64,000 nucleotides of DNA. Origin: Nocardia tengchongensis (GTDB lineage Bacteria; Actinomycetota; Actinomycetes; Mycobacteriales; Mycobacteriaceae). This document shows positions 40,866 to 48,935 of the stretch, piece by piece. The notes under the pieces are model-generated. The model saw nothing but the letters and a program-made list of their open reading frames with translations. It made no database searches and was not told where the DNA came from. Within the stretch, counting starts at the first letter, position 1. The number at the start of each line of letters is the position of its first letter. Where the stretch lies: NCBI RefSeq assembly GCF_018362975.1, contig NZ_CP074371.1:3410001-3474000 (forward strand), written 5' to 3'. The position numbers were made by a program, and so were the translations under genes.

Positions 40866-41333
40866 ATGTCCGGAGAGACGACTCTCACCATCATTGGCAA
40901 CCTGACCGCCGACCCGATCGTTCGTTTCATGAATGAAACGGGTGACGCGGTGGTCAACTTCACGGTCGCTTCCACCCCGCGGGTCTTCGATTCGAAGTCC
41001 AAGCAGTGGAAGGACGGTGCCGCGTTGTTTCTGCGCTGCACCCAGTGGCGCGAGGCCGGCGAGCACGTCGCTGATTCCCTGTCGAAGGGGGATCGGGTGA
41101 TCGTGGTCGGGAAGCTGTCCCAGCGCGAATACACCGACCGCGACGGCGTCAAGCGCACCGTCATGGAGTTGGTGGCCGACGAGGTGGGGACGTCGCTGAA
41201 ATACGCGGTGGCCAGGCCGGTCCGGTCCAAGAACCGCAATGGCGGGCGGCCGAATCCGAAGGACGGGAACGCTCCCGGTGTCAGCGATGACCCGTTCAGC
41301 GATTTCCAGCCGAGCGCGGATGAGGTGGCCTGA
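40866..41333 (+). CDS. ssb: Single-stranded DNA-binding protein
   Basis: 155 residues. The OB-fold is clear: TTLTIIGNLTADPIVRFMNETGDAVVNFTVAST, then FLRCTQWREAGEHVADSLSKGDRVIVVGKLSQREY. The C-terminus is DDPFSDFQPSADEVA, so the usual acidic DDDIPF-like tip appears as an internal DDPFSDF and not at the very end. An element-borne SSB protects single strands during AICE replication or establishment in the recipient. CAGGAG lies 7 nt before the ATG. Confidence 0.93.
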   Translation: MSGETTLTIIGNLTADPIVRFMNETGDAVVNFTVASTPRVFDSKSKQWKDGAALFLRCTQWREAGEHVADSLSKGDRVIVVGKLSQREYTDRDGVKRTVMELVADEVGTSLKYAVARPVRSKNRNGGRPNPKDGNAPGVSDDPFSDFQPSADEVA

Positions 41334-41335
41334 TC

Positions 41336-41671
41336 ATGGCGTGCGCACTGAGCCGGGCCGAGGAGCCCAACGGCAAGAAGTCGACCCAGCACTGGCACCA
41401 GTTGCCCACCAACGTGGTGCTGGACCTGGGCGAGTCCGACCCGGCGGTCGTTCTCGCGTGGCAGCCCGACCCCGACACCGGGGTACAGGCGTACCTCAGT
41501 CTCGTTGAGGCCGCTGCGCTGGCCGAGGCGTTGATCACGACGCTGGAGCACTGCGAGTCGTTCACCAGCAACGACGGTCAGGACTCGGTGCCGGATTGGG
41601 TGCGTGACCCGTTCCCGAATGGGATCCCGCGCTACTTCGGTCCCGACGCGCGGCCGCTGGAGGAGTTCTGA
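41336..41671 (+). CDS. Element protein, paralogous to the next gene
   Basis: 111 residues, 2 bp after the ssb stop. The core STQHWHQLPTNVVLDLGES...YLSLVEAAALAEALITTLE has the same order as MIEMHWHRMPDATVELLSA...ANLSVGEARTLRDNLTAAIATFE in the next gene (41730), so the two share a small alpha/beta domain and arose by duplication. No function is known. It is probably part of the ssb-linked set. Confidence 0.65.
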   Translation: MACALSRAEEPNGKKSTQHWHQLPTNVVLDLGESDPAVVLAWQPDPDTGVQAYLSLVEAAALAEALITTLEHCESFTSNDGQDSVPDWVRDPFPNGIPRYFGPDARPLEEF

Positions 41672-41729
41672 TGAACATCCTTTTGTGGCACAACGCCATT
41701 CACCACAACACCCAGAAAGGAATCTGATC

Positions 41730-42332
41730 ATGGCGTACCTGGGGACCTCGGCACACGCCTGCGCGGACGGATCCGGTCATGGCGGCCGCGGAATGATCGA
41801 AATGCATTGGCACAGGATGCCCGATGCCACGGTCGAACTGTTGTCCGCCGAGGACTGCCGCGGTGACATCCAGATTCGCTGGCGGTTCGACACCACCTTC
41901 GAAGGGATGTTCGCCAACCTCAGCGTTGGGGAGGCCCGCACCCTGCGGGACAACCTGACCGCGGCGATCGCGACCTTCGAACCGATCACCACGGCCGGCG
42001 ACATCGACAACGAGGTCGACGACGCGGCGCCCGTCACTGTGGACGGCACCGTGCTGACGTCGCCGGAGGATCCGGTGCACTGCTACCGGTGTGGTGGTCG
42101 GATCGCGTTGGTGTCCAACAGCAATGATTACTGGTGGACCCACGAACCGTATTCCATCAACGACCACGAACCCGTCCTCGCCAAGCCGATCCCGTGCGAG
42201 CACTGCGGTGCGGCGATCGACTTGGTCGACGACGGAATCGAGGTCTACTGGGTCCACGAGGTCGATCCCATCGACAGCCACACCGCCCACCCTGTGCCCG
42301 CCGCGGCACCGGAGATCGGGGAGGTGGCGTGA
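41730..42332 (+). CDS. Paralogous domain + two-CxxC zinc-binding protein
   Basis: 200 residues. Residues 1-~90 repeat the domain of the gene before. Residues ~110-180 hold two near-identical zinc-knuckle units, CYRCGGRIALV...WWTHEPYSINDHEP and CEHCGAAIDLV...YWVHEVDPIDSHTA, so there is also an internal duplication. GAAAGGA precedes the ATG at 41730. The stop overlaps the next start (TGATG). Possibly a nucleic-acid-binding accessory; inference only. Confidence 0.65.
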   Translation: MAYLGTSAHACADGSGHGGRGMIEMHWHRMPDATVELLSAEDCRGDIQIRWRFDTTFEGMFANLSVGEARTLRDNLTAAIATFEPITTAGDIDNEVDDAAPVTVDGTVLTSPEDPVHCYRCGGRIALVSNSNDYWWTHEPYSINDHEPVLAKPIPCEHCGAAIDLVDDGIEVYWVHEVDPIDSHTAHPVPAAAPEIGEVA

Positions 42333-42727
42333 TGGGACGCAGCACCCTGGCCGCGCGAGCCGAGCGCTACGGGCGGCTGATGGTGGCCATGCAGCCGGGC
42401 GCGCAGTTCCGGTTCACGTTCCTTTACGCCCTCGGCGGTGAGTATCGGTCGGTGACGGCCGAACTGACCCGTCCGGGTCTGGTGGAACTGATGGCCGCGG
42501 TCACCGACGCCCTCCAGGACGGCACTGCGGTCGTCGACAGCGAACCCGCTGTCGCGGACGCGAAAAGCCATTCCGTGTGGGTGGCCGAGCTGATCAAGGA
42601 GCGCGACGAACTGAAGGACCAGTGCAAGGAACTGCTCGATCAGGTGCAGTGCCTGCAGTGGGATCTCGGTGCGCTCCAGGCCGAGCACAACCTGTGCCCG
42701 GAACAGCAGGCGGCCGGGAGCAAGTGA
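42332..42727 (+). CDS. Element protein with coiled-coil tail
   Basis: 131 residues. The N-terminal half is an alpha/beta segment (GAQFRFTFLYALGGEYRSVTAELTRPG...), and the C-terminal half a helix with coiled-coil character (VAELIKERDELKDQCKELLDQVQCLQWDLGALQAEH). The start overlaps the previous stop and the stop overlaps the next start, so it is coupled on both sides. Not recognised. Confidence 0.6.
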   Translation: MGRSTLAARAERYGRLMVAMQPGAQFRFTFLYALGGEYRSVTAELTRPGLVELMAAVTDALQDGTAVVDSEPAVADAKSHSVWVAELIKERDELKDQCKELLDQVQCLQWDLGALQAEHNLCPEQQAAGSK

Positions 42728-42936
42728 TGGACCCGAATACCGCGCTCGCCGAGGTTCGGCGGCTGCTCCAGTCCAAAGACGAACTGGGGCTGTGGAAACG
42801 GGACTATGACTGCAACGACGCAGTCCGCATCCTCATCGACCTTGCCGATGGCGTGGCCGCGCTGGACCGCTCCTTGTCCCAGGGCGGATACCTGCCCCGA
42901 GAGTGGGAATGGGCTCGGACCGCGGGGAGGGCGTGA
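42727..42936 (+). CDS. 69-residue protein, paralog of the next N-terminus
   Basis: MDPNTALAEVRRLL...LIDLADGVAALDRSLSQGGYLPREW aligns along its length with the N-terminus of the following gene (MNPNTALTWIRELI...VVEGLDRWMSRGGSLPEAW). It is a small helical domain with no known function, coupled by TGATG on both sides. Confidence 0.65.
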   Translation: MDPNTALAEVRRLLQSKDELGLWKRDYDCNDAVRILIDLADGVAALDRSLSQGGYLPREWEWARTAGRA

Positions 42937-43477
42937 TGAATCCCAACACTGCCCTGACCTGGATCAGGGAGTTGATCACTGAGGTCGACGGTCTGGGGTC
43001 CTTGCCGACTCACGACCGCTACCGCATGGGGTCCTGTTGTATGCCTTCACCGGAGTCGTTGAGGGCCTGGACAGGTGGATGTCACGAGGCGGTTCGCTGC
43101 CCGAGGCATGGAACACCCAAACGCGCATCGATCGGGTCGAACCGATGATGTGCTGCGGCGAACCGATGGATGTCTTCCCGACCCGCCTTGGCGCCGCGTG
43201 CGGGACCGGACAGGACCACACCCTCGTGGTGTGGCACTGCTCGGAGTGCGGTCATTGGGAACCGTACGAACCCCACCCCATGGATCCGGAAGCGACGGTG
43301 CCGAACTGCTTGTGCGGTCCGGCCATGGTCGACGTTCCGGTGTCGCAATGGGATCCGGCTCGATTCCGGCTGGCCTGGTGCGCCGAATGCGGTCTCTATG
43401 AGACCTGGGGCACCGAGTCACTCCGCCGTCACGGCAATGACGCCGATGACGACCAGCAGCAGGAGACACGGTCATGA
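42936..43477 (+). CDS. Paralogous domain + zinc-ribbon protein, one-base deletion
   Basis: The first frame (MNPNTALTWIRELITEVDGLGSLPTHDRYRM) breaks near 43028-43032 (atggggtcc). The match continues in the next frame (VLLYAFTGVVEGLDRW...). The span is 3n+2 bases, so one missing base joins a ~180-residue protein. The C-terminal 120 residues contain CCGEPMD, WHCSECGHWE, CLCGPAM and WCAECGLYE, enough for two zinc ribbons. The stop overlaps the next start (ATGA). Function unknown. Confidence 0.65.
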
Positions 43478-43632
43478 CCGCGGCCTCGTGCTACCGGTGG
43501 TGCGGATGCCGGGACTGCTTCGACATCGTCGTCGGAACAGCCACCACCCTGACTCTGTGCGATAACTGCACGGAAGCCGGGTGCGAGATCGACAACGGTG
43601 AGTGCCAGCGAGAAGACGCCTACGAAGGTTGA
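43474..43632 (+). CDS. 52-residue Cys-rich small protein
   Basis: ATG overlaps the previous stop. The peptide has eight Cys in 52 residues (SCYRWCGCRDCF, TLCDNCTEAGCE, GECQ), a pattern that could hold two zinc ions. Such a high Cys density in a coupled frame is unlikely by chance. It may be a mini zinc finger acting with its neighbours. Confidence 0.6.
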   Translation: MTAASCYRWCGCRDCFDIVVGTATTLTLCDNCTEAGCEIDNGECQREDAYEG

Positions 43633-43643
43633 GGTGTCCGATC

Positions 43644-43850
43644 ATGGCCAAAGCCAGGAAACCGATGAGCCGGCGAATGGAGCTACGGCTCGGGCGGGAG
43701 ATCCAGGAACAGTACGACCGAGGTGCGAGCTGGGCCGCGATCACCGTGGACTTCGACCTACCGAAGTACAAGGTGCAGCGGCTAGCCAGAACCTACCGGG
43801 AAGACTGTGACCGGAGAGCCCACCAGAACCAGTTGACCTTGTTCGACTGA
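43644..43850 (+). CDS. Small basic HTH-like protein, last gene of the operon
   Basis: 68 residues, strongly basic at the N-terminus (MAKARKPMSRRMELRLGREI). It has a resolvase-like helix-turn-helix pattern (QYDRGASWAAITVDFDLPKYKVQRLARTYRE) that could bind DNA. It is followed after 30 bp by a strong terminator hairpin, so it closes the xis-to-here operon. Confidence 0.65.
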   Translation: MAKARKPMSRRMELRLGREIQEQYDRGASWAAITVDFDLPKYKVQRLARTYREDCDRRAHQNQLTLFD

Positions 43851-43880
43851 ACGCTCCGACCACAACCGAATATTGATCAA

Positions 43881-43919
43881 GCGGAGCCCGTGCCTGTCAT
43901 TACCAGGCACGGGCTCCGC
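43881..43919 (+). terminator. Strong 16-bp hairpin ending the transfer operon
   Basis: GCGGAGCCCGTGCCTG and its exact complement are separated by a 7-nt loop, 30 bp after the last operon stop; the sequence continues ccttgttc. This is the clearest terminator of the window. Confidence 0.85.
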
Positions 43920-44225
43920 CCTTGTTCTACCAGGAGACCAGCCGACGTGGTTGCTCGGATCAATACGGTCAGTCGAGCTCGCGCGACGGCTGGTGTATGT
44001 GGCTTCTGGCCGGTGCAGTTAGCTTGACATGGACGACCTGGCGGTGACTACCCAAGCGAGCTGGCTTCTGGGCTATCGGCTGTAGGCCGGTGCCACGGTC
44101 GCAGACGTTGTGGTGGAGGAAACTTATCGGCCGCAGTCGTCGCCGTGTCGGCTCAGTCTGGCAGTGGGTATTTCGGGCTCTTCGGCCTGGGGGCATGTTG
44201 TCGGGCCTGGCCCATCGTTAGCAGT
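43920..44225. other. 306-bp gap without a gene
   Basis: Between the operon terminator and the stop of the XRE/MmyB regulator I see no frame with coding character and no strong repeat. It is the 3' flank of both transcription units. Confidence 0.6.
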
Positions 44226-45098
44226 TCAGGCGGCTGCGCCGTGTGGTCGGCTGCTTCGAACCAGCTGGATCTGTTCGAACTGGTGCATCGGCTGTGTCGG
44301 GCGGAGGGCCCGGCAACTGTATCGCTCGATCGTGTCTGTGGCTGGGTTTCGGACGAGAGCCACGTTATCGTCCGTGGCGGCGTCTCTGAGGTCGGCGGCG
44401 AAGAATCGCTTGAATTCTCGTGGCGAATGGGAGTAGCAGGCGTTGAAGATTTCATCGAGACGATATTGCGGGACCATTCCGGGTCCCATGACTCGTAGGG
44501 TGTGGATCATTCGAGTTGCGACGGATGGCCAGTTGACGAGGAGTTCACGGGCAGGCTTTGTCATGATCCACTCGACGGCATTGGTGGGTCGGTCTGAATC
44601 CGGGGAGGCTGGTGCGAGGCTAGGGGCGAGCTGCCGGGCGGCTGTGTTGGCGGCGATCACGTCGAGTTGCGGGAAGGTGAGGTAGTAGGCGGGGCCGCCG
44701 AACATCTCAAGGTGGTCGAGGTCGTCGTCGTTGACGTGCGGCGACGTGTTCGGCCGGAGTGTGTCGAGGCCATTGAGTGCCAGTGAGATCACTTTTCGGA
44801 GCATCCAGTCGGGTAGGTCGAGTGCGCGGCACCAGGCAACAAGACCTTCTGTGCTCGGGTTGCGGAGGCCAGCCTCCCATTTTCGCAGGGATGACAGGGT
44901 CGTTGTTGCGGCGATCGCGACCTCTTCCTGCGTTAGGCCAAGCGCCTCGCGGCGTCGCCGGAGGTGTACACCGATCTCGGGCCGTTCACATGCCCACGAC
45001 AACTTCCCATTCCTGCGCCGCTCCCGTGCTGAGGAGAACGGTTGAGCGGAAATGGTTTGGGTGTCGCTGTTCGCGAGCGAGCGTTCGGCGATCTGCAC
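44226..45098 (-). CDS. XRE-family regulator with MmyB-like ligand domain
   Basis: 290 residues. The HTH is at residues ~43-100 (IGVHLRRRREALGLTQEEVAIAATTTLSSLRKWEAGLRNPS). After it comes a domain like MmyB (YYLTFPQLDVIAANTAARQL...NAVEWIMTKPARELLVNWPSVATRM), including the NAxAxxL helix. MmyB-type regulators are common in actinobacteria and bind an unknown small ligand, perhaps a lipid. The first ~40 residues before the HTH may be untranslated; later in-frame starts are not obvious. It is a probable repressor inside the element. Confidence 0.8.
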   Translation of the reverse strand: MQIAERSLANSDTQTISAQPFSSARERRRNGKLSWACERPEIGVHLRRRREALGLTQEEVAIAATTTLSSLRKWEAGLRNPSTEGLVAWCRALDLPDWMLRKVISLALNGLDTLRPNTSPHVNDDDLDHLEMFGGPAYYLTFPQLDVIAANTAARQLAPSLAPASPDSDRPTNAVEWIMTKPARELLVNWPSVATRMIHTLRVMGPGMVPQYRLDEIFNACYSHSPREFKRFFAADLRDAATDDNVALVRNPATDTIERYSCRALRPTQPMHQFEQIQLVRSSRPHGAAA

Positions 45099-46027
45099 GG
45101 CCTGGCCTCTCTATCAAATGTCGCGCGAAGCCATGCGGCGGCGAACCGAAAGTTGGCCATGGAGTTCGTCAACTCGTTGGCGACACCTATTGCCGCGCAA
45201 GTTACTTCGCAGAAGAAACATATACGCGGCTATTTGAAACACTGCACTGTCAGAAAGATCACATCGATGTTTGTTGAGCGTGGACGGACCGGTTTGCTGC
45301 GTCTGGACATCCTTTGGAAACCTCTTGTTCACCCATGGAGTCATTCGGAGTCATTCGGGTCATGGTGATTTCGGGCGTTGACATTGGCGCGGCCATGTGT
45401 CAATGAGCGCTCGGCGGCTTCGAAGTACGGAGATTGGCAACACACATTTGGGGTGTGTCTGAAGCGGGTGCTTCGCATGTTTTCGAAGGCATGGGAGCTG
45501 CATGGGTCTCGTCGTGGCGAGTGTGTGGAGCTAATGGTCGAGTTCTGTGACAATTTGTGTCGCTGCGTGGACCTGACCGTGGCCTGCTCGGCGCCTCATG
45601 ACGGATGAAAAATGTTGGTGTGCAACAGTATTCGTTCAGCGCTTAAGGTCAAAGCTGGCGGGGTGTTGGGGTGAAGCAATTCTGATTGCTATGAGTTGTC
45701 CTCGGTTCGAGCTCCTTCGTCGTCCCATCAGAGGCTTCTGCCATGTGGGGGTGGTCAATCTGGTGCGGGACCGTGTCAACGTCCGAATTTCGCTTGGTAA
45801 CTGATCGATCGCCAGGACGCTTGGCATTGCTGCTGTCCGTCGTTGCTTGAGTTGCGTTCTGTTCCAACGCGTTGCACAGTCTTGGTCGCTATGAGGTTCC
45901 TGAGGCCCACCTGTGAAGAACATGTGAACCGTCGCTTCGTGTAGCGCGGACGGCCGAGGGTATGCGGCACCCGAACAGGGCCTGCCGCACTGCACTTTCA
46001 TTGCGCTTAGAGGAGAGGGGAATTCCT
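45099..46027. other. ~930-bp gap without a convincing gene
   Basis: No frame shows coding bias. GC is lower than in the chromosome. At 45339-45358 the 10-mer GAGTCATTCG is repeated in tandem, and a related GGGTCAT follows. The gap lies between the XRE regulator and the secreted-protein gene on opposite strands, so it should contain two divergent promoters, with the tandem repeat as a possible binding site. Confidence 0.5.
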
Positions 46028-46392
46028 ATGACCAAGTCGCGCCCGGTCCGTAGTGGGACTCGTTGCCTCAGTTGTGGCGGGCGCACTGTTGCTGCCAGCA
46101 ACCGTTGCTGTAGCACAGGGTCTTCCGTTGGCAGCCGGTGGGTTCGAGTTGGCCCACCCGCTGATCGATTCTGGCGTGGATGTGTCAACCCCGGGTTTGT
46201 CTACCGGTGGTTCGTCGATTAGCAGTTCGTCGACGGGGCGGTTACTCACTGACAGGTCCCTCGTTCAGCGAATCCGCGGCTGGCGGATCGCTCAACTCAG
46301 GGCATTCAGATGGACGAGTTTCCAGTTCTGCTGAGAGCGCGATCGAGGGCTTCTTCGGCCGAGTTATCCACAGTGCCTTCACCGGCTCCTGA
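46028..46392 (+). CDS. Small secreted Gly/Ser-rich protein, two one-base insertions
   Basis: The ATG at 46028 has a strong AGAGGAGAGGGG 7-nt upstream. Reading needs two corrections: at 46048-46049 (tccg) to enter VVGLVASVVAGALLLPATVAVAQ, a complete signal peptide with cleavage near AVAQ, and at 46235-46238 (gggg) to go from SSISSSSTGG to YSLTGPSFSESAAGG and on to the stop at 46392. The span is 3n+2 bases, as for two extra bases. The mature ~90 residues are Gly/Ser-rich. Function unknown; it opens the export cluster. Confidence 0.6.
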
Positions 46393-46639
46393 TGGATAGA
46401 CGACCAGCTGTGCTGTACTGCACCGATAGCGGCCGCATAACCTTGATCCTACGAGATCCGATCCGCTTATCCTCCCGTCGGTAACGACACATTTGATCGA
46501 TCGGAATCGCAAATTGCACCAATCGACGTCGACCGCTGAGAACGGGTCTCTTGCGTCCGCGGTGCTTTTCTGCGCCATTTCGCTCAAGAAATTCCTCTGA
46601 CATCTATCGGTTGACGTTCTTCAACATTGCCTGACACCT

Positions 46640-47980
46640 ATGAGTTCGTTCCTCGGGTCCTATTCGGGGTCGCGGCTCATTACGGAACGGGAAACTACTT
46701 TGGGGGCACCATTGGACAGCAACAAATCAAGTCGAGACGATTCCGATACGATTGGGCCGATCATCGCCCCAGTGATGGCTGCCGCCGACCCGGAAGCGAC
46801 TGAGATCCATTCTGTTCCGGTGGCCGAGGTGGCCGACCCCGATGCCACCGAGGTCATCGCCCTTCCCGACTGGCGACTAGGGGAGCCCCACTCTGACCCT
46901 TGCAATCCGGCCGCCGGCAGCACCCAGCTCTCTGACCGGCCGGTGTCGGCACGTGTGGGTTGGCTGCAACGACTCATTAATGAGGTCGTGGGCTTCGTGT
47001 TCTGGCAGCGGATCTTCAGCCGATTCGAGAGATCGGAGAAATGGCAGCGCCTTGTTCGACTACTGGGGTCTCGAAAATTCCGTCGTCATCTCCCGAAGGC
47101 GGCAGCCGTTGCGGCGTTGTTGAGCCTCGTACTCGGTGTCGTTGCCGCCGCGGAGTCGCAGGGTGGGAGCCAGGAGGCCAGCGCAGAGACGGAGATCTCC
47201 GAGCCTTCGGAGACACAAAGCTACGACGACGTGACATCCAGCCAGTACGGATCGACTACGCCTGCTATTGGTCTCGCCGACACCTCGCTGACACCGAGCG
47301 ATATGCCGGTGCCTGTCGACACCCTAGGGCCCGACCCGGCCGGAGGTCCTGCTGAAGAGGTTCCCGGTATTGGCGATTCGCCCGTGATGACGGATCCAGT
47401 TCAGCCGACCACCACACCGGACACGACTACTAGCGTGCCTCCTACAACCACGGATACGCCGACCACATCGGTTGGACCCAGCGTGTCCATCAGCATGAGC
47501 GCGACCCTGTCCTTGGGGGCCACACCGCAATTCGACCCTGGGCAAACACTTCCCACCACGGTAACGGTCACCCAGGACCCGGTTACAACAACGACGACGG
47601 TCACAGTGACCGCTGACACCCCGGGGGTATCCACCGTCCTTCCGTCAGCTGCTTCCCCATCGGTGTCGGCACCAGCTACGACGTCGCCTACCGCGGTGAC
47701 TACAACCACGCCCCCTGCCACGACGACGCCGTCTCCGATTACCACCACAGTTCCGCCCACGACTCAGTTGCCGTCAGCTTCGACCGCTCCGCGGTGCAGT
47801 ACCCCTCCCATGGCGACGAAGAAGTCCATACAGCCACTAGTAACGGCGACGGTCGCACATCCTCCCAGTTCGAGCTCGCAGCGTTCGATACCGTCAACCA
47901 CCATTTCGGCCTCGAAGCCATCCACCACGCCGCGACCGACCACCACCCGGCCCACGACCACTACTCGGCCATGCAGCTAG
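46640..47980 (+). CDS. Membrane-anchored Thr/Pro-rich surface protein
   Basis: 446 residues. A ~165-residue cytoplasmic part is followed by one membrane helix (LPKAAAVAALLSLVLGVVAAAES). The ~270-residue outer region is made almost only of Thr, Ser, Pro and Val (PTTTPDTTTSVPPTTTDTPTT and similar), probably O-mannosylated and extended through the cell wall. A TTG at 46712 after TGGGGG may be the real start; the ATG at 46640 lacks a Shine-Dalgarno. Its end overlaps the lytic transglycosylase start. No enzyme domain is seen. Confidence 0.65.
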   Translation: MSSFLGSYSGSRLITERETTLGAPLDSNKSSRDDSDTIGPIIAPVMAAADPEATEIHSVPVAEVADPDATEVIALPDWRLGEPHSDPCNPAAGSTQLSDRPVSARVGWLQRLINEVVGFVFWQRIFSRFERSEKWQRLVRLLGSRKFRRHLPKAAAVAALLSLVLGVVAAAESQGGSQEASAETEISEPSETQSYDDVTSSQYGSTTPAIGLADTSLTPSDMPVPVDTLGPDPAGGPAEEVPGIGDSPVMTDPVQPTTTPDTTTSVPPTTTDTPTTSVGPSVSISMSATLSLGATPQFDPGQTLPTTVTVTQDPVTTTTTVTVTADTPGVSTVLPSAASPSVSAPATTSPTAVTTTTPPATTTPSPITTTVPPTTQLPSASTAPRCSTPPMATKKSIQPLVTATVAHPPSSSSQRSIPSTTISASKPSTTPRPTTTRPTTTTRPCS

Positions 47981-48822
47981 CGACCCGTCACGAAAGCAAC
48001 TGTGCACAAGTGGATTCCGACAGAAGCGCGACGCAGCCTTGGTTTCGACAGCGATGCCGCATTTCGGCAGCAACTCGCTTGTCCCTATTGCTCTCAGCAG
48101 TCGTGGTGGCTGTCGCCGGATGCGGCGCAGAAGCGGGCCGAATTCCCGATGCCGTCGCGCCAGACTACGTTGGTCAGCTTCCTGCCATCCGTCTGGACTC
48201 AGTGGGCAACAGGCTCGACCAGCTTCACGATTGGGCACGACCGCGAGCCAACAAGCACGGCATACCGGAACGGGCGCTGCAGGCCTACGGCTATGCGGCC
48301 GTGGTGATGGCCAAAGCCCAACCAGGTTGTCATCTAGGTTGGACCACGCTTGCCGGGATCGCTCGTGTGGAAAGCGATCACGCACGATTCCGGGGCGCAA
48401 CCATCACCGCCGACGGGTCAGTGCTGCCACCGATTCGGGGTGTCGCGCTGAACGGCACCGACGGCAACGCCGTCATCCTTGATCCCGCCGCCACGTCCCG
48501 AAGCGGGCAAGTCGTATACGCACGAGCGATGGGACCATTTCAGTTCATCCCAGACACCTGGAAACGTTGGGGCATTCGAGCATCCACCGACTACGGCGCC
48601 CTCGCTTCCGCTCTCGAATCGGCCAAACCGGTTGCTATCCCGGACCTTTCGGGAAGTCCGGATAATATCGACGATGCGGCGCTGGCTGCCGGCCGCTATC
48701 TCTGTGCGTCCGGCGGGGACCTGGCCACCGCGAGGGGCTGGCGCCAAGCCATCCTCGCCTATAACCACTCCTCGGCCTACGTCACCCAAGTGCGCACCGC
48801 CGCAAAAGGTTACGACGGCTGA
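47971..48822 (+). CDS. Lytic transglycosylase-like lipoprotein
   Basis: 283 residues. After a basic N-terminus (residues 1-~27) comes a signal helix with lipobox AVAGC. The catalytic domain (residues ~80-280) reads LAGIARVESDHARF, with the catalytic Glu in ES, and MGPFQFIPDTWKRWG, the MltB/SLT_2 signature. It should cleave peptidoglycan glycan strands. Inside a conjugative element the usual role is to open the cell wall locally for transfer; here it may equally serve export of the Rhs protein that follows. The ATG at 47971 overlaps the gene before; 59 upstream codons are Thr/His-rich out-of-frame reading. Confidence 0.82.
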   Translation: MQLATRHESNCAQVDSDRSATQPWFRQRCRISAATRLSLLLSAVVVAVAGCGAEAGRIPDAVAPDYVGQLPAIRLDSVGNRLDQLHDWARPRANKHGIPERALQAYGYAAVVMAKAQPGCHLGWTTLAGIARVESDHARFRGATITADGSVLPPIRGVALNGTDGNAVILDPAATSRSGQVVYARAMGPFQFIPDTWKRWGIRASTDYGALASALESAKPVAIPDLSGSPDNIDDAALAAGRYLCASGGDLATARGWRQAILAYNHSSAYVTQVRTAAKGYDG

Positions 48823-48935
48823 GTGGCCTGTCGTAGCAGGGACGAGCTTAATCAAGCAGCAAGCTGCAAATTCGTCAGCACATACCGATCTCTTCCTGTT
48901 CCGCCTCGTATGGGGCATAACTCTTTATTGGGGAA

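Noticed and set aside
40734..40910. Short plus-strand frame MEEPLYDS... before ssb
   Set aside because: It runs into ssb in another frame, has atypical composition and overlaps the operator-like palindrome.
46700..47960. Possible tandem DNA repeat in the Thr/Pro-rich gene
   Set aside because: Codons for Thr and Pro are repeated irregularly; no fixed repeat unit was found.
47794..47970. N-terminal extension of the lytic transglycosylase
   Set aside because: It overlaps the Thr/Pro-rich gene in another frame and gives a His/Thr-rich stretch before the signal peptide; ATG 47971 fits better.
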